From Parcubacteria group bacterium CG11_big_fil_rev_8_21_14_0_20_39_14 (GTDB lineage Bacteria > Patescibacteriota > Minisyncoccia > Minisyncoccales > GCA-002787255), in contig PCWD01000057.1 in NCBI GenBank assembly GCA_002787255.1, positions 1 to 7,271 on the forward strand: a stretch of DNA of 7,271 nt, read 5' to 3'. The notes under the pieces are model-generated. The model made no database searches. It was not told where the DNA came from and saw only the letters and a list, made by a program, of their open reading frames with translations. The translations under genes were made by a program, and so were the position numbers. Position 1 is the first letter of the stretch, and every line of letters begins with the position of its first letter. This document shows, piece after piece, positions 1-6,591 of this stretch.

Positions 1-60
1 GCCAAACCCCGAAGGAGAGGCTTTACGACCCTGCGGGGCAGGCTCTACGCTGAACAACGC
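1..60. repeat. GC-rich leader segment with small hairpin
   Basis: This stretch is markedly richer in G+C than the coding sequence that follows. It contains a short hairpin, CCTGC (30-34) against GCAGG (38-42) with a GGG loop, and a wider CCCCG (7-11) / CGGGG (34-38) pairing. The opening CCCCGAAGGA resembles the reverse complement of the GC-rich spacer around 4115-4129, so it may be part of a dispersed intergenic element or the tail of an upstream gene cut by the window. No promoter stands out between it and the next gene. Confidence 0.3.
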
Positions 61-82
61 TGAATTATTCAACGCTCTCATT

Positions 83-2173
83 ATGTTGTTTCATTTCAAA
101 ATGCCAAAGAAAAAAAATATTATTTTGGGTTTGCTTCTGTTCGGAATTATTTTGTCATTTGGTCAGATAGCTCAAGCCCAGAATGGTAATGGTAATGGTG
201 ACGGTAATGGTGGTGGCGGCTTGGGAGGGTTTGTTTTGGCCATTTTAAATCTGCCCATCAAAATTGGTTTGGCGGTGGCAGTTATGCTTCTTACTTTTGG
301 CATCGGGATGATTCAGCTGCTTTCGGCTGTTCTTGTTTATATTGCCGGTATTTTTTTAAAATGGATTATTCTGATTTCGGTTGAGGGGGTTGAATATACC
401 CATGGCGGAGTTGTTGACGCCGGCTGGGCTTTCTGCCGGGACTTTGCCAATATGTTTTTTATTGTAATCCTTCTGGTTATTGCTTATGCCACAATGCTGG
501 GAAAAGAATCTTACGGAATGAAGAAAGCCTTAATGCCTTTAATAATAATCGCTCTTTTAATAAATTTCAGCCAGACCATCTGCGGAGTTATTATTGATAT
601 AACCAATATTTTTATAAATTTCTTTATTAGCCGCGGAGCGGCTGATTTTGTGAATGTTTTTATCCAAAGGAATGTCTTTTTTAGGGATGTCCTGGGCCTG
701 GGCGGAACAAGCGATTTTTGGTCCAAACTGACGGAACTCTTTGGAGCAGAGCCTTTTGAATTTGCTATGTGGAGCTTAGCTCAGGTAAGCAAGGCTTTTG
801 CCGGAATAATCTTTAATCTTCTTGAATTTCTGGTTCTGATAGCTTATACAGTGGTCTTTGTAATGAGAATCGTTGTGATTTGGGTTTTGGTGATTTTATC
901 TCCCCTGGCCTGGATTTGTTATGTTCTGCCAGCCACCCGGAGTTTCTGGGATATGTGGTGGAAAAATTTTATTCAGTGGGCAATCCTCGGCGTGATAATG
1001 CTCTTCTTTCTTTATTTAGCCGGTTTTCTTTTAACTCACAGCGAGGGCGTGTTTCTGGCCGGGCCCGGAGATATGGGCGCTGCGCCGGCTGCAACCGACC
1101 CAAAGGTGCATGAAGTTGCCGCAGCCGTGGGCAAAGGATTCAAAGAGGTTTTTGCGCCAATTGTCTCAATGATTATGTTGGTTCTGGGTCTTTTTCTGGG
1201 ATTTACAGCGGCCGGCGGAGCGCCAGGCCTTGCGACAAAAATTACCCAAGCGCCGGTAAGATGGGCAAGGGGCAAAGCCGGGGAAGCGGCTAAAGTAGGG
1301 GGAGCGGCGGCCGGACTGAAGCTTATGGGCAGGGCCGGGGCAGAAACTAAAATAGTTGGCAGGGGTCTTAAATTACTTGAAAAAACCCCGGTTGTTGGCA
1401 AATTAATGGGGGGGCCGGGCGCCACAAGGACAAAACTTGAAACAATAGGAATGACAGCCGTAGGAAAACAGCTTGAGCCGCGGCACACTGAAGATTTAAA
1501 AGAAGTGGCTAAATTAGCGCTTGGGGCAAAAATAAAAACTCCGGATGACTGGGCAAAATTAAGCAAGTCAATGGAAATTTTAGCAAAAAGAGGGGAACTG
1601 CGCGATTTTATAGACAGTCTGCCTGACGAGAATAAAAAAAGACAGGCTTTGCAGGTAGCCAATCAAATGGGTATTGATATGAGTCCCCTTATCAAACAGG
1701 TTCCTGAACTTGCCAGCGCCATTGGAAAAGACACAGCCGAGGTCATTTCTAAAATGACCGGGGGCGAATACAGGGAATATATGAAGCCCGATTCTATTCA
1801 ATATAAAGACAGTCAGGGAACGCCGGTCAATTTTAATGCCACCAGCGCTACTCAGCTTCAGGTAACCCTTAACTCGGGCACCGGAAAACAAGCAGAGGCA
1901 ATCGCTAAAATGGTCAATGCCTCCATTAGCCCCGCCTTAGAAAGCTTGCTTAAAACTAAATTTAGATTTGCTAAAGTTGAGGCGGGAGAACTGGCCGACG
2001 CAATAGAATCATTGCCTCGGGCCCAGCAAGGACAATTAAAAAAGGATTTAAGGGAGGAAGTTGAAAACCATTATCTGCAGAACAAACCGAGTGGGTTGAC
2101 CTCAAGCGCTGAAATTAGAAAATTCAGCGAGATGCTGCTTGAGGGGCTTACCAACAAAAACGCCCGTGTTTAA
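83..2173 (+). CDS. VirB6/TrbL-like polytopic T4SS membrane protein with large soluble C-terminal domain
   Basis: This is the likely inner-membrane channel component of the secretion machine. Residues 8-32 form a signal peptide or first membrane helix (lysines, hydrophobic core, AQA before Q33). A Gly/Asn-rich linker follows (34-46). Hydrophobic helices lie at about 49-75, 78-98, 118-138, 147-175, 235-285, 295-318 and 356-378. The stretch SPLAWICYVLPATR (273-286), followed by a Trp-rich segment and another helix, is the kind of core seen in VirB6/TrbL-like proteins. Residues 385-696 are soluble, start Ala/Gly-rich and basic, then become helical and charged; I do not recognise this domain. At 696 aa it is about twice the length of classical VirB6 (around 300 aa). 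The first ATG is at 83, but the ATG at 101 (MPKKKN) gives a more typical signal peptide. Neither has a clear Shine-Dalgarno, and the frame is open to the window edge. It heads the cluster, 11 nt before the next gene. Confidence 0.8.
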   Translation: MLFHFKMPKKKNIILGLLLFGIILSFGQIAQAQNGNGNGDGNGGGGLGGFVLAILNLPIKIGLAVAVMLLTFGIGMIQLLSAVLVYIAGIFLKWIILISVEGVEYTHGGVVDAGWAFCRDFANMFFIVILLVIAYATMLGKESYGMKKALMPLIIIALLINFSQTICGVIIDITNIFINFFISRGAADFVNVFIQRNVFFRDVLGLGGTSDFWSKLTELFGAEPFEFAMWSLAQVSKAFAGIIFNLLEFLVLIAYTVVFVMRIVVIWVLVILSPLAWICYVLPATRSFWDMWWKNFIQWAILGVIMLFFLYLAGFLLTHSEGVFLAGPGDMGAAPAATDPKVHEVAAAVGKGFKEVFAPIVSMIMLVLGLFLGFTAAGGAPGLATKITQAPVRWARGKAGEAAKVGGAAAGLKLMGRAGAETKIVGRGLKLLEKTPVVGKLMGGPGATRTKLETIGMTAVGKQLEPRHTEDLKEVAKLALGAKIKTPDDWAKLSKSMEILAKRGELRDFIDSLPDENKKRQALQVANQMGIDMSPLIKQVPELASAIGKDTAEVISKMTGGEYREYMKPDSIQYKDSQGTPVNFNATSATQLQVTLNSGTGKQAEAIAKMVNASISPALESLLKTKFRFAKVEAGELADAIESLPRAQQGQLKKDLREEVENHYLQNKPSGLTSSAEIRKFSEMLLEGLTNKNARV
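182..220 (+). repeat. In-frame GGTAAT-type microsatellite coding Asn-Gly linker
   Basis: Short six-base units of the AATGGT kind repeat, with drift to GACGGT and GGTGGC. They encode alternating Asn-Gly and then poly-Gly (residues 34-46), just after the predicted signal peptide and before the first membrane helices. The unit is two codons, so slippage would change linker length without breaking the frame. Confidence 0.6.
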
Positions 2174-2184
2174 AAATAGGAATA

Positions 2185-2739
2185 ATGGCCGAAAATTATT
2201 ACCAAAAATTAGATATCCAGCCGCCAAATATCACTTCTTTTATGGAGGAGGTTTTGAAAAAATACGAGCTTGAAAAAAAACAAGAGGAACTTTTTAATTT
2301 AGCGACAGCAACCCAGGACCCGGAAAAATCGGGCAACCTTTTTAGCCAGCTGCCGAGTTTTAAAATCATAAAAATCATAGAAAAATTATATCAAAAAGAA
2401 ATCTCTGAAAAAGCTCTGCCGGAAATTTTAGAAGCCGAGTTGGAAATTGACCACAAAACAGCAAGGGGAATGGCTCAAGATATCAGCATGGGGGGAATAG
2501 AAATTTATAAAGCTCGGTTTGAAAGGGAAGCTGAAAAAACCGAGGAAGAAAAAGTTCTTGAGATTCCGACAGTAAGCTCTGCCAAAACAACGAAACCGGC
2601 TCAAAAAATTTCCCTGAAAAAACCCATCGCTCCTCTAAAGAAAACGGAAGAAATCTATCCGGAGACTTCTGTCCCGCCCGGCAGCGCGGACACTTACCGA
2701 GAAATGCCACCGGAAGAAGAATACTCTTCAAAATTCTGA
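2185..2739 (+). CDS. Unrecognised soluble protein of the T4SS-like cluster
   Basis: I do not recognise this 184-aa family. It has no signal peptide or membrane segment, so it is probably cytoplasmic. Residues 15-115 look helical and charged. Residues 73-100 (ISEKALPEILEAELEIDHK onward) read as a compact helix-turn-helix bundle in which a helix-terminal Leu-Pro precedes a short acidic helix. Residues 116-184 are rich in Lys, Glu, Pro and Ser and look disordered, ending in an acidic PPEEEY tail. The gene starts 11 nt after the VirB6-like stop, with AGG four bases before the ATG, so it is very likely cotranscribed and may be translationally coupled. Its place between VirB6 and PrgI suggests a cytoplasmic accessory of the membrane complex, but this is context only. 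It ends at TGA (2737-2739). Confidence 0.75.
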   Translation: MAENYYQKLDIQPPNITSFMEEVLKKYELEKKQEELFNLATATQDPEKSGNLFSQLPSFKIIKIIEKLYQKEISEKALPEILEAELEIDHKTARGMAQDISMGGIEIYKARFEREAEKTEEEKVLEIPTVSSAKTTKPAQKISLKKPIAPLKKTEEIYPETSVPPGSADTYREMPPEEEYSSKF

Positions 2740-2821
2740 AATTGGAAATTTGTTAATGGAAATCAGAAATTGGAGATTTTTGCTCATTTCAATTTTCTAT
2801 TTTCTAATAACTATTTTCTAA
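2738..2821. repeat. AT-rich spacer with direct and degenerate inverted repeats
   Basis: The 89-nt gap between the soluble protein and prgI is low-complexity. GAAATTGGA occurs exactly at 2738-2746 and 2766-2774. CTATTTTCTAA occurs exactly at 2797-2807 and 2811-2821. The left half (GAAATTGG-like) is roughly complementary to the right half (CAATTTTC-like), so the transcript could fold into a long imperfect hairpin. No T-run follows, so it is not a typical terminator. Confidence 0.55.
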
Positions 2822-2828
2822 ATAAGGT

Positions 2829-3248
2829 ATGGAGTTTCCAGTTCCCCAATTTATTGAGGTTGAAGAAAAAATTATCGGACCTCTTAACTTTAAACAGGTT
2901 ATTTATCTTGCCGGAGCCGGCGGACTGCTCTTTATTTTGTATTTCTTTATCCAAATTTGGCTTTTTGCTATTTTAGCGGTTCTGATTATGGGAACGGCCT
3001 GCGCTTTTGCCTTTATTAAAATCGGGGGAAGGCCTCTTAGCAAATTTTTAACCGCCGCTCTTGCTTATTCTCTTATGCCCCGGATATTTATCTGGAAAAA
3101 AACCGAAAAAGAGGAAAAGCCGGAAAAAATTGAATTGCAAAAACCGGACTTTGGCATCCCCGAGGAAACAAAAATAGAACCGGAAATAAAACCTAAAAGC
3201 GGACTTCAGACAATTTCCCGAAAAATAGACCTGGGGGTTGGAAAATAA
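2829..3248 (+). CDS. prgI: PrgI family protein (VirB3-like T4SS membrane subunit)
   Basis: This is a small inner-membrane subunit that in known systems sits next to VirB4 and acts like VirB3. The N-terminus is the family signature: MEFPVPQFIEVEEKIIGPLN (1-20), then FKQ, then two close membrane helices (about 24-42 and 43-64) and a short RPLSKFL segment (68-74). The family core ends near residue 92. A Lys/Glu/Pro-rich tail (93-139) follows that looks flexible. An in-frame TAA lies two codons upstream, so the ATG at 2829 is the first possible start. The start context TAAGGTATGG is identical to that of the ATPase gene at 4149; AAGG is only one base from the ATG, which is closer than a usual Shine-Dalgarno. 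Its position directly before the VirB4 genes supports the call. Confidence 0.88.
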   Translation: MEFPVPQFIEVEEKIIGPLNFKQVIYLAGAGGLLFILYFFIQIWLFAILAVLIMGTACAFAFIKIGGRPLSKFLTAALAYSLMPRIFIWKKTEKEEKPEKIELQKPDFGIPEETKIEPEIKPKSGLQTISRKIDLGVGK

Positions 3249-3249
3249 T

Positions 3250-3345
3250 ATCAAAGATAAAAGATAAAAAACCCCTGGAGTTTCAAAATTTTCTTTCAGA
3301 AAATTTTGAATACTTATTTCCTATTTTTGATATTTGATATTTGAT
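3250..3345. repeat. Nested inverted repeat in the prgI-virB4 spacer
   Basis: An outer degenerate pair surrounds a perfect inner stem. The outer left arm (ATCAAAGATAAAAGATAAAAA, about 3250-3271) is complementary with a few mismatches to a right arm built from TTTGATA repeats (3324-3345). The inner stem, TTCAAAATTTTC (3282-3293) against GAAAATTTTGAA (3299-3310) with a TTTCA loop, is perfect over 12 bp. The stem is AT-only apart from two pairs and lacks a following T-run, so I do not call it a terminator. Confidence 0.65.
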
Positions 3346-3360
3346 TTTTAATTTTAGCTA

Positions 3361-3402
3361 CCCCGTTAGATGAGCGAGCTCTGCGAGCTCTATCTAACGG
3401 GG
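3361..3402. promoter_or_regulatory. GC-rich hairpin at the VirB4-N ribosome binding site
   Basis: CCCCGTTAGAT (3361-3371) pairs perfectly with ATCTAACGGGG (3392-3402). Inside, GAGCTC (3376-3381) pairs with GAGCTC (3385-3390) around a TGC loop. The Shine-Dalgarno GGAG (3401-3404) lies five bases before the ATG at 3410, and its first two Gs are in the 3' foot of the stem. In RNA the hairpin could therefore limit ribosome access. As DNA it could equally be a copy of a dispersed palindromic element, since ACCCCG-type sequence recurs at 4091. Confidence 0.65.
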
Positions 3403-3409
3403 AGCGCTT

Positions 3410-4027
3410 ATGTCCGTATTGCCTTCGCAAAAATTTATTGAAATTGCCGATATTAAAAATAACGCGCTTGTAATGAAAAACGGGACTTTGCGGTCGGTTT
3501 TGGCTTGCTCCTCAATAAATTTTGCTCTTAAATCCGAGGATGAGCAAAACGCTCTTTTGTATCAATTCCAGAATTTTTTAAATTCTCTGGATTTTCCGGT
3601 TCAGTTTATAATTCAATCGCGAAAAATCAATATTGAAGATTATTTAAAAACTCTGGAAAAATTTGAAGAAGGACAGGAAAACGAATTGTTAAAGCTTCAA
3701 ATTTCCGAATATCGGGAATTCATCAAAGCTCTGGTTGAGGGAGTAAATATAATGACAAAAAGTTTTTACTTTGTTGTGCCTTTTTCTGTAATGGAAACTA
3801 AGGGAACCATGGAGGTTTTGGGAGCGAGGAAAGCCTTTCGGTTACGGGAGGAGGATTTGCAAAGATGCCGTTCTCAGCTTTTGCAAAGAGTGGAATTTCT
3901 TGTTCAGGGCTTAAGAAGGTGCGGGGTTCACTCGGTAATGCTTGGGGACTTGGAACTCACCGAACTTTTTTGGGCAATGTATAATCCAAAATTAGCCGAA
4001 ACCGGACAAGTTCCAATCATCGGTTGA
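3410..4027 (+). CDS. VirB4/TraC-like N-terminal domain protein
   Basis: This 205-aa protein resembles the front part of a VirB4/TraC ATPase without the motor. It begins with a FIEIADIKNNALVMKNG strand-turn segment (9-25), a pattern typical of the VirB4 N-terminus. It continues through LYQFQNFLNSLDFPVQFIIQ (50-69) and QSRKINIEDYL (69-79), a helical stretch (80-115), the strand FYFVVPFSV (119-127), and LFWAMYNPK (186-194), where the N-terminal domain usually ends. No Walker motif is present, as expected. The ATPase part is the next gene, in a different frame after a 121-nt spacer. The start has a good GGAG site, five bases upstream, partly inside a hairpin. It stops at TGA (4025-4027). Together with the next gene it presumably makes one functional VirB4; direct contact is inferred. 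Confidence 0.75.
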   Translation: MSVLPSQKFIEIADIKNNALVMKNGTLRSVLACSSINFALKSEDEQNALLYQFQNFLNSLDFPVQFIIQSRKINIEDYLKTLEKFEEGQENELLKLQISEYREFIKALVEGVNIMTKSFYFVVPFSVMETKGTMEVLGARKAFRLREEDLQRCRSQLLQRVEFLVQGLRRCGVHSVMLGDLELTELFWAMYNPKLAETGQVPIIG

Positions 4028-4032
4028 GAATT

Positions 4033-4074
4033 TAGATTTTGGATGTTGGATATTAGATGTTGGATGTTGGATAT
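4033..4074 (+). repeat. Two tandem 21-nt repeats
   Basis: Units at 4033-4053 and 4054-4074 are identical except for one base (TAGATTTTGG versus TAGATGTTGG at the start). Each unit itself repeats GATGTTGGATAT-like sequence, so it probably arose by slippage. It lies in the spacer between the two VirB4 genes and has no coding role I can see. Confidence 0.75.
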
Positions 4075-4077
4075 TGT

Positions 4078-4139
4078 TTCGAATTTCCCTACCCCGTAGG
4101 CTTAATCAAGGGCGGGGTCCTTCGGGGGGGTTCGAATTT
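4078..4139. repeat. GC-rich element bounded by TTCGAATTT direct repeats
   Basis: TTCGAATTT occurs at 4078-4086 and again at 4131-4139. Between them is a G+C-rich block with ACCCCG (4091-4096) pairing with CGGGGT (4113-4118), then CCTTCGGGGGGG. The CTACCCCGT motif also opens the hairpin at 3359. The exact flanking copies could be remnants of a target duplication around a small inserted palindromic element, but TTCGAA is itself a palindrome and could simply be part of the fold. Confidence 0.45.
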
Positions 4140-4148
4140 ATTTAAGGT

Positions 4149-5936
4149 ATGGCTTTGTTTTCAAAAAAACCAAAAAAAGAAAAAACAGCCGAGGAGGAAA
4201 AAACTCCTTCCAGCGTTATTGACCTCATTGCTCCTTCGGCAATAGAAATTAACGCTCAATATCTAAAATTGGGGGAAAAATTTCTAAGAACCAGTTTTAT
4301 TTTTGCTTACCCGAAATTTCTCGCTACCAACTGGTTCTCGCCGGTAATTAATTTTGATTATCCTATTGACATTTCAATTTCAGTTTATCCGATTGACACT
4401 ACCGGTGTCTTAAAAAATTTAAGAAAAAAGGTTGCCGAGGTTCAGGCCCAGATTATGGAAAAAGAGCAAAAGGGCATTGTTCGAGACCCTTTGCTTGAGG
4501 CGGCTTACCGAAACATTGAGGAGTTAAGGGACCGGCTCCAGGAAGCCCAGGAAAGAATGTTTAAATTCGGGGTCTATGTTACGCTTTACGGTGAAGATAT
4601 GGATGAGTTGGAAAAAGCGGAAAACGCCCTGCGGGGGATTTTGGAAGGAAAATTAGTTTATACCAAACCGGCTCTTTTCCAGCAAAAAGAAGGTTTTAAC
4701 TCCACTTCCCCTTTTCTACTGGACCAGTTAGCCGTGCTGACTCCCATGAACTCGGGAACCCTTTGTTCAATCTTCCCTTTTGTTTCTTTTGATTTAAGCT
4801 CGGGTGAGGGAATTTTATACGGGATTAACCGGCATAATAACTCCCTGATTCTATTTGACAGATTTTCTCTGGAGAACGCGAATGCGGTCATCTTCGGAAA
4901 ATCGGGCGGCGGAAAGTCCTACGCCTCAAAATTGGAAATTCTCCGCTCTATGATGATTGGCTCCGATGTTTTGATTATTGACCCGGAAAATGAGTATCAG
5001 TATCTTGCTGAAACCGTCGGAGGAACTTACTTTAGAATTTCTCTAACCTCGCCAAATCACATTAATCCTTTTGATTTGCCGCCGCCGATTGAGGGAGAGA
5101 GTCCGGGCGACACTCTTCGTTCAAATATTATAAACTTAGTCGGACTTTTAAGAATAGTGCTTGGCGGTTTAACTCCGGAGGAAGACGCTGTTATTGACAA
5201 AGCAATTAGCGAAACTTACGCCGCCAGGGACATTACTCCGGAAAGCGATTTCTCCAAAATTACTTCTCCTTTAATGGGCGACCTCCAAACCATTCTTGAA
5301 GGGATGGAAGGAGCGGAATCTTTGGCTAAAAGGCTGGAAAGGTTTACCAGGGGAAGCTACGCCGGATTTTTAAATCGGTCAACCAATGTGGAAGTTAAGG
5401 CAAATTTGGTGGTTTTTAACATTAGGGACCTTGAAGACGAACTGCGGCCAATCGCTATGTATATTATATTAAGGTATATCTGGAATTTAATCAGGTCTGA
5501 ACTTAAAAAAAGACTTTTGGTCATTGATGAAGCCTGGGTTTTAATGCAGCACGAAGACGGAGCTTCGTTTTTGTACGGAATTGCCAAAAGAGCAAGAAAA
5601 TATTTTTTGGGGCTAACAACCATTACCCAGGATGTTAATGATTTTATGAAATCCTCTTACGGTCAGCCGATTATTGCTAACTCCTCGCTGCAGCTTCTTT
5701 TAAAACAATCGCCAGCCACCATTGATACTATTGTTAATACTTTTAATCTTACTCAGGAAGAAAAATATCTGCTGCTTGAAGCCGAAGTGGGGGAGGGACT
5801 TTTTTTCGCCGGTCTCAAGCATGTGGCTATCAAGGTGGTGGCTTCTTACAGCGAAGACCAAATTATCACCACTGACCCCGAACAATTATTAGCAATAAAA
5901 AAAGCCAAAGAAGAATCGCTAAAAGAAAACCTGTAA
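4149..5936 (+). CDS. virB4: VirB4-like T4SS ATPase
   Basis: This is the cytoplasmic motor of the secretion machine; by family knowledge it drives assembly and pilin dislocation from the membrane. Residues 1-20 are a basic/acidic tail, 21-240 are the second half of the VirB4 N-terminal region with a charged coiled-coil-like stretch (about 88-137), and the ATPase follows. Walker A is GKSGGGKS (250-257). The family's VLIIDPENEY lies at 274-283, Walker B LLVIDEAW at 456-463, and TTITQDV at 490-496 carries the sensor Gln494. ANSSLQLLLKQ (510-520) is the usual C-terminal strand-helix. All catalytic motifs look intact. At 595 aa it is shorter than full VirB4 (around 800 aa), because the first part is the separate upstream gene. 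An in-frame TAA two codons before the ATG fixes the start. DPENEY and TQD favour VirB4 over VirD4 or HerA. Confidence 0.92.
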   Translation: MALFSKKPKKEKTAEEEKTPSSVIDLIAPSAIEINAQYLKLGEKFLRTSFIFAYPKFLATNWFSPVINFDYPIDISISVYPIDTTGVLKNLRKKVAEVQAQIMEKEQKGIVRDPLLEAAYRNIEELRDRLQEAQERMFKFGVYVTLYGEDMDELEKAENALRGILEGKLVYTKPALFQQKEGFNSTSPFLLDQLAVLTPMNSGTLCSIFPFVSFDLSSGEGILYGINRHNNSLILFDRFSLENANAVIFGKSGGGKSYASKLEILRSMMIGSDVLIIDPENEYQYLAETVGGTYFRISLTSPNHINPFDLPPPIEGESPGDTLRSNIINLVGLLRIVLGGLTPEEDAVIDKAISETYAARDITPESDFSKITSPLMGDLQTILEGMEGAESLAKRLERFTRGSYAGFLNRSTNVEVKANLVVFNIRDLEDELRPIAMYIILRYIWNLIRSELKKRLLVIDEAWVLMQHEDGASFLYGIAKRARKYFLGLTTITQDVNDFMKSSYGQPIIANSSLQLLLKQSPATIDTIVNTFNLTQEEKYLLLEAEVGEGLFFAGLKHVAIKVVASYSEDQIITTDPEQLLAIKKAKEESLKENL

Positions 5937-5963
5937 ATACCTTGCAAATAAAATACGAATCAA

Positions 5964-5993
5964 ATTCACGAATATTCGCGAATATTCGTGAAT
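5964..5993. repeat. Perfect 30-bp palindrome
   Basis: The 30 bases are identical to their own reverse complement, centred on CGCG at 5977-5980, with arms ATTCACGAATATTCG. It lies 27 nt after the ATPase stop and just before the direct-repeat array. It could be a dimeric-protein binding site or a cruciform. There is no T-run directly after it, so a simple intrinsic terminator is unlikely. Confidence 0.85.
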
Positions 5994-5996
5994 AAA

Positions 5997-6068
5997 TTAG
6001 TGATTATATTAGTGATTATATTCGCAATTTAGTGATTATATTCGCGATTTAGTGATTATATTCGCGAT
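5997..6068 (+). repeat. 20-nt direct-repeat array ending at a start codon
   Basis: A 12-nt partial unit (5997-6008) is followed by three full units at 6009-6028, 6029-6048 and 6049-6068. The last two are identical (TTAGTGATTATATTCGCGAT) and the first differs at one base. The array ends two bases before the ATG at 6071, leaving no Shine-Dalgarno. Each unit contains TGATTATATT, which resembles an extended -10 element; the last copy (TATATT, 6057-6062) would place a transcription start almost at the ATG. Confidence 0.85.
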
Positions 6069-6070
6069 TT

Positions 6071-6577
6071 ATGGATAAAGAAGCCTGGCATCAAAAAAGA
6101 TTGGAGTCTCTCAAGTCCGAGGCTTGGGCCCAACAAGAAACAATTGAGGCGGCGCCTGTTCATGGGGTCAGCGCCCTTGACCCTGACTTTTTGTTTATGG
6201 TAATCTTTGCCATGTTTTTTGACGCTATTGATATTGCTTTAGAAATTATTTCCATTGCCGGAATGGGAGCTCCAAAATTTATTACAATCGGCATTGACGC
6301 TTTTTTATGGTTTGCTATCGGCGGTTGGGTCTATTGGCGGACAAACAAAATTATAAAAAACAAGCAGCAGCAAATGCAGGTCCTTCAAAAAAAACTTGGC
6401 CGCGCTACCGCCCAAATGCAAAAACAACTTGCAAAAGCCGGGAAAAAACCATTTCTTCGGATTGCGCTCCGGACCGGCCTGGCTTTTTTGGGAGAAATCG
6501 CCGACATTGTGGCTTTGGGCATATTCCCATTCTGGACAATAACCGTAGTTTTGACCCTGCGGGAAAAAGGAGAATAA
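6071..6577 (+). CDS. Unrecognised multi-pass membrane protein with coiled-coil loop
   Basis: I do not recognise this 168-aa family. An acidic/polar N-terminus (1-38) is followed by hydrophobic helices at about 41-64 and 69-88, a basic Gln/Lys-rich segment likely to form a coiled coil (90-125, KQQQMQVLQKKLG at its centre), and a last hydrophobic region (129-161), perhaps two helices. The helices carry buried acidic residues (FFDAIDIALE, FLGEIADIV), two similar short motifs that may reflect an internal repeat. Its position between VirB4 and the pilin suggests a membrane accessory of the same machine, but no function can be assigned. There is no Shine-Dalgarno: the ATG directly follows a repeat array with -10-like sequences. 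Confidence 0.7.
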   Translation: MDKEAWHQKRLESLKSEAWAQQETIEAAPVHGVSALDPDFLFMVIFAMFFDAIDIALEIISIAGMGAPKFITIGIDAFLWFAIGGWVYWRTNKIIKNKQQQMQVLQKKLGRATAQMQKQLAKAGKKPFLRIALRTGLAFLGEIADIVALGIFPFWTITVVLTLREKGE

Positions 6578-6591
6578 CGCATTTATAAATT

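Noticed and set aside
1..82. 3' end of an upstream coding gene, or an upstream extension of the first gene
   Set aside because: Several frames are open here only because the stretch is short, and none looks protein-like. The signal peptide at residue 8 onward argues that the gene starts at 83 or 101.
1036..1662. 208-residue open frame on the minus strand inside the VirB6-like gene
   Set aside because: It is antisense to a well-supported gene, is rich in Ala/Pro/Ser as expected from the complement of GC-rich Ala/Gly codons, and shows no recognisable motif or start signal.
2770..2976. Small open frame overlapping the start of prgI
   Set aside because: It is a shifted reading of prgI and its AT-rich spacer; prgI matches its family throughout.
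3282..3310. Intrinsic terminator after prgI
   Set aside because: The stem is almost all A-T and is followed by TACTTATTTCC rather than a T-run; genes on both sides belong to the same machine.
4025..4148. TGA read as glycine (code 25) or a frameshift joining the two VirB4 genes
   Set aside because: Reading through TGA soon meets TAG in the spacer, the ATPase gene is in another frame, and it has its own start. The TGA at 2737 also does not lead into prgI.
5997..6068. CRISPR array
   Set aside because: The 20-nt units are directly adjacent with no unique spacers, and no cas genes are visible.
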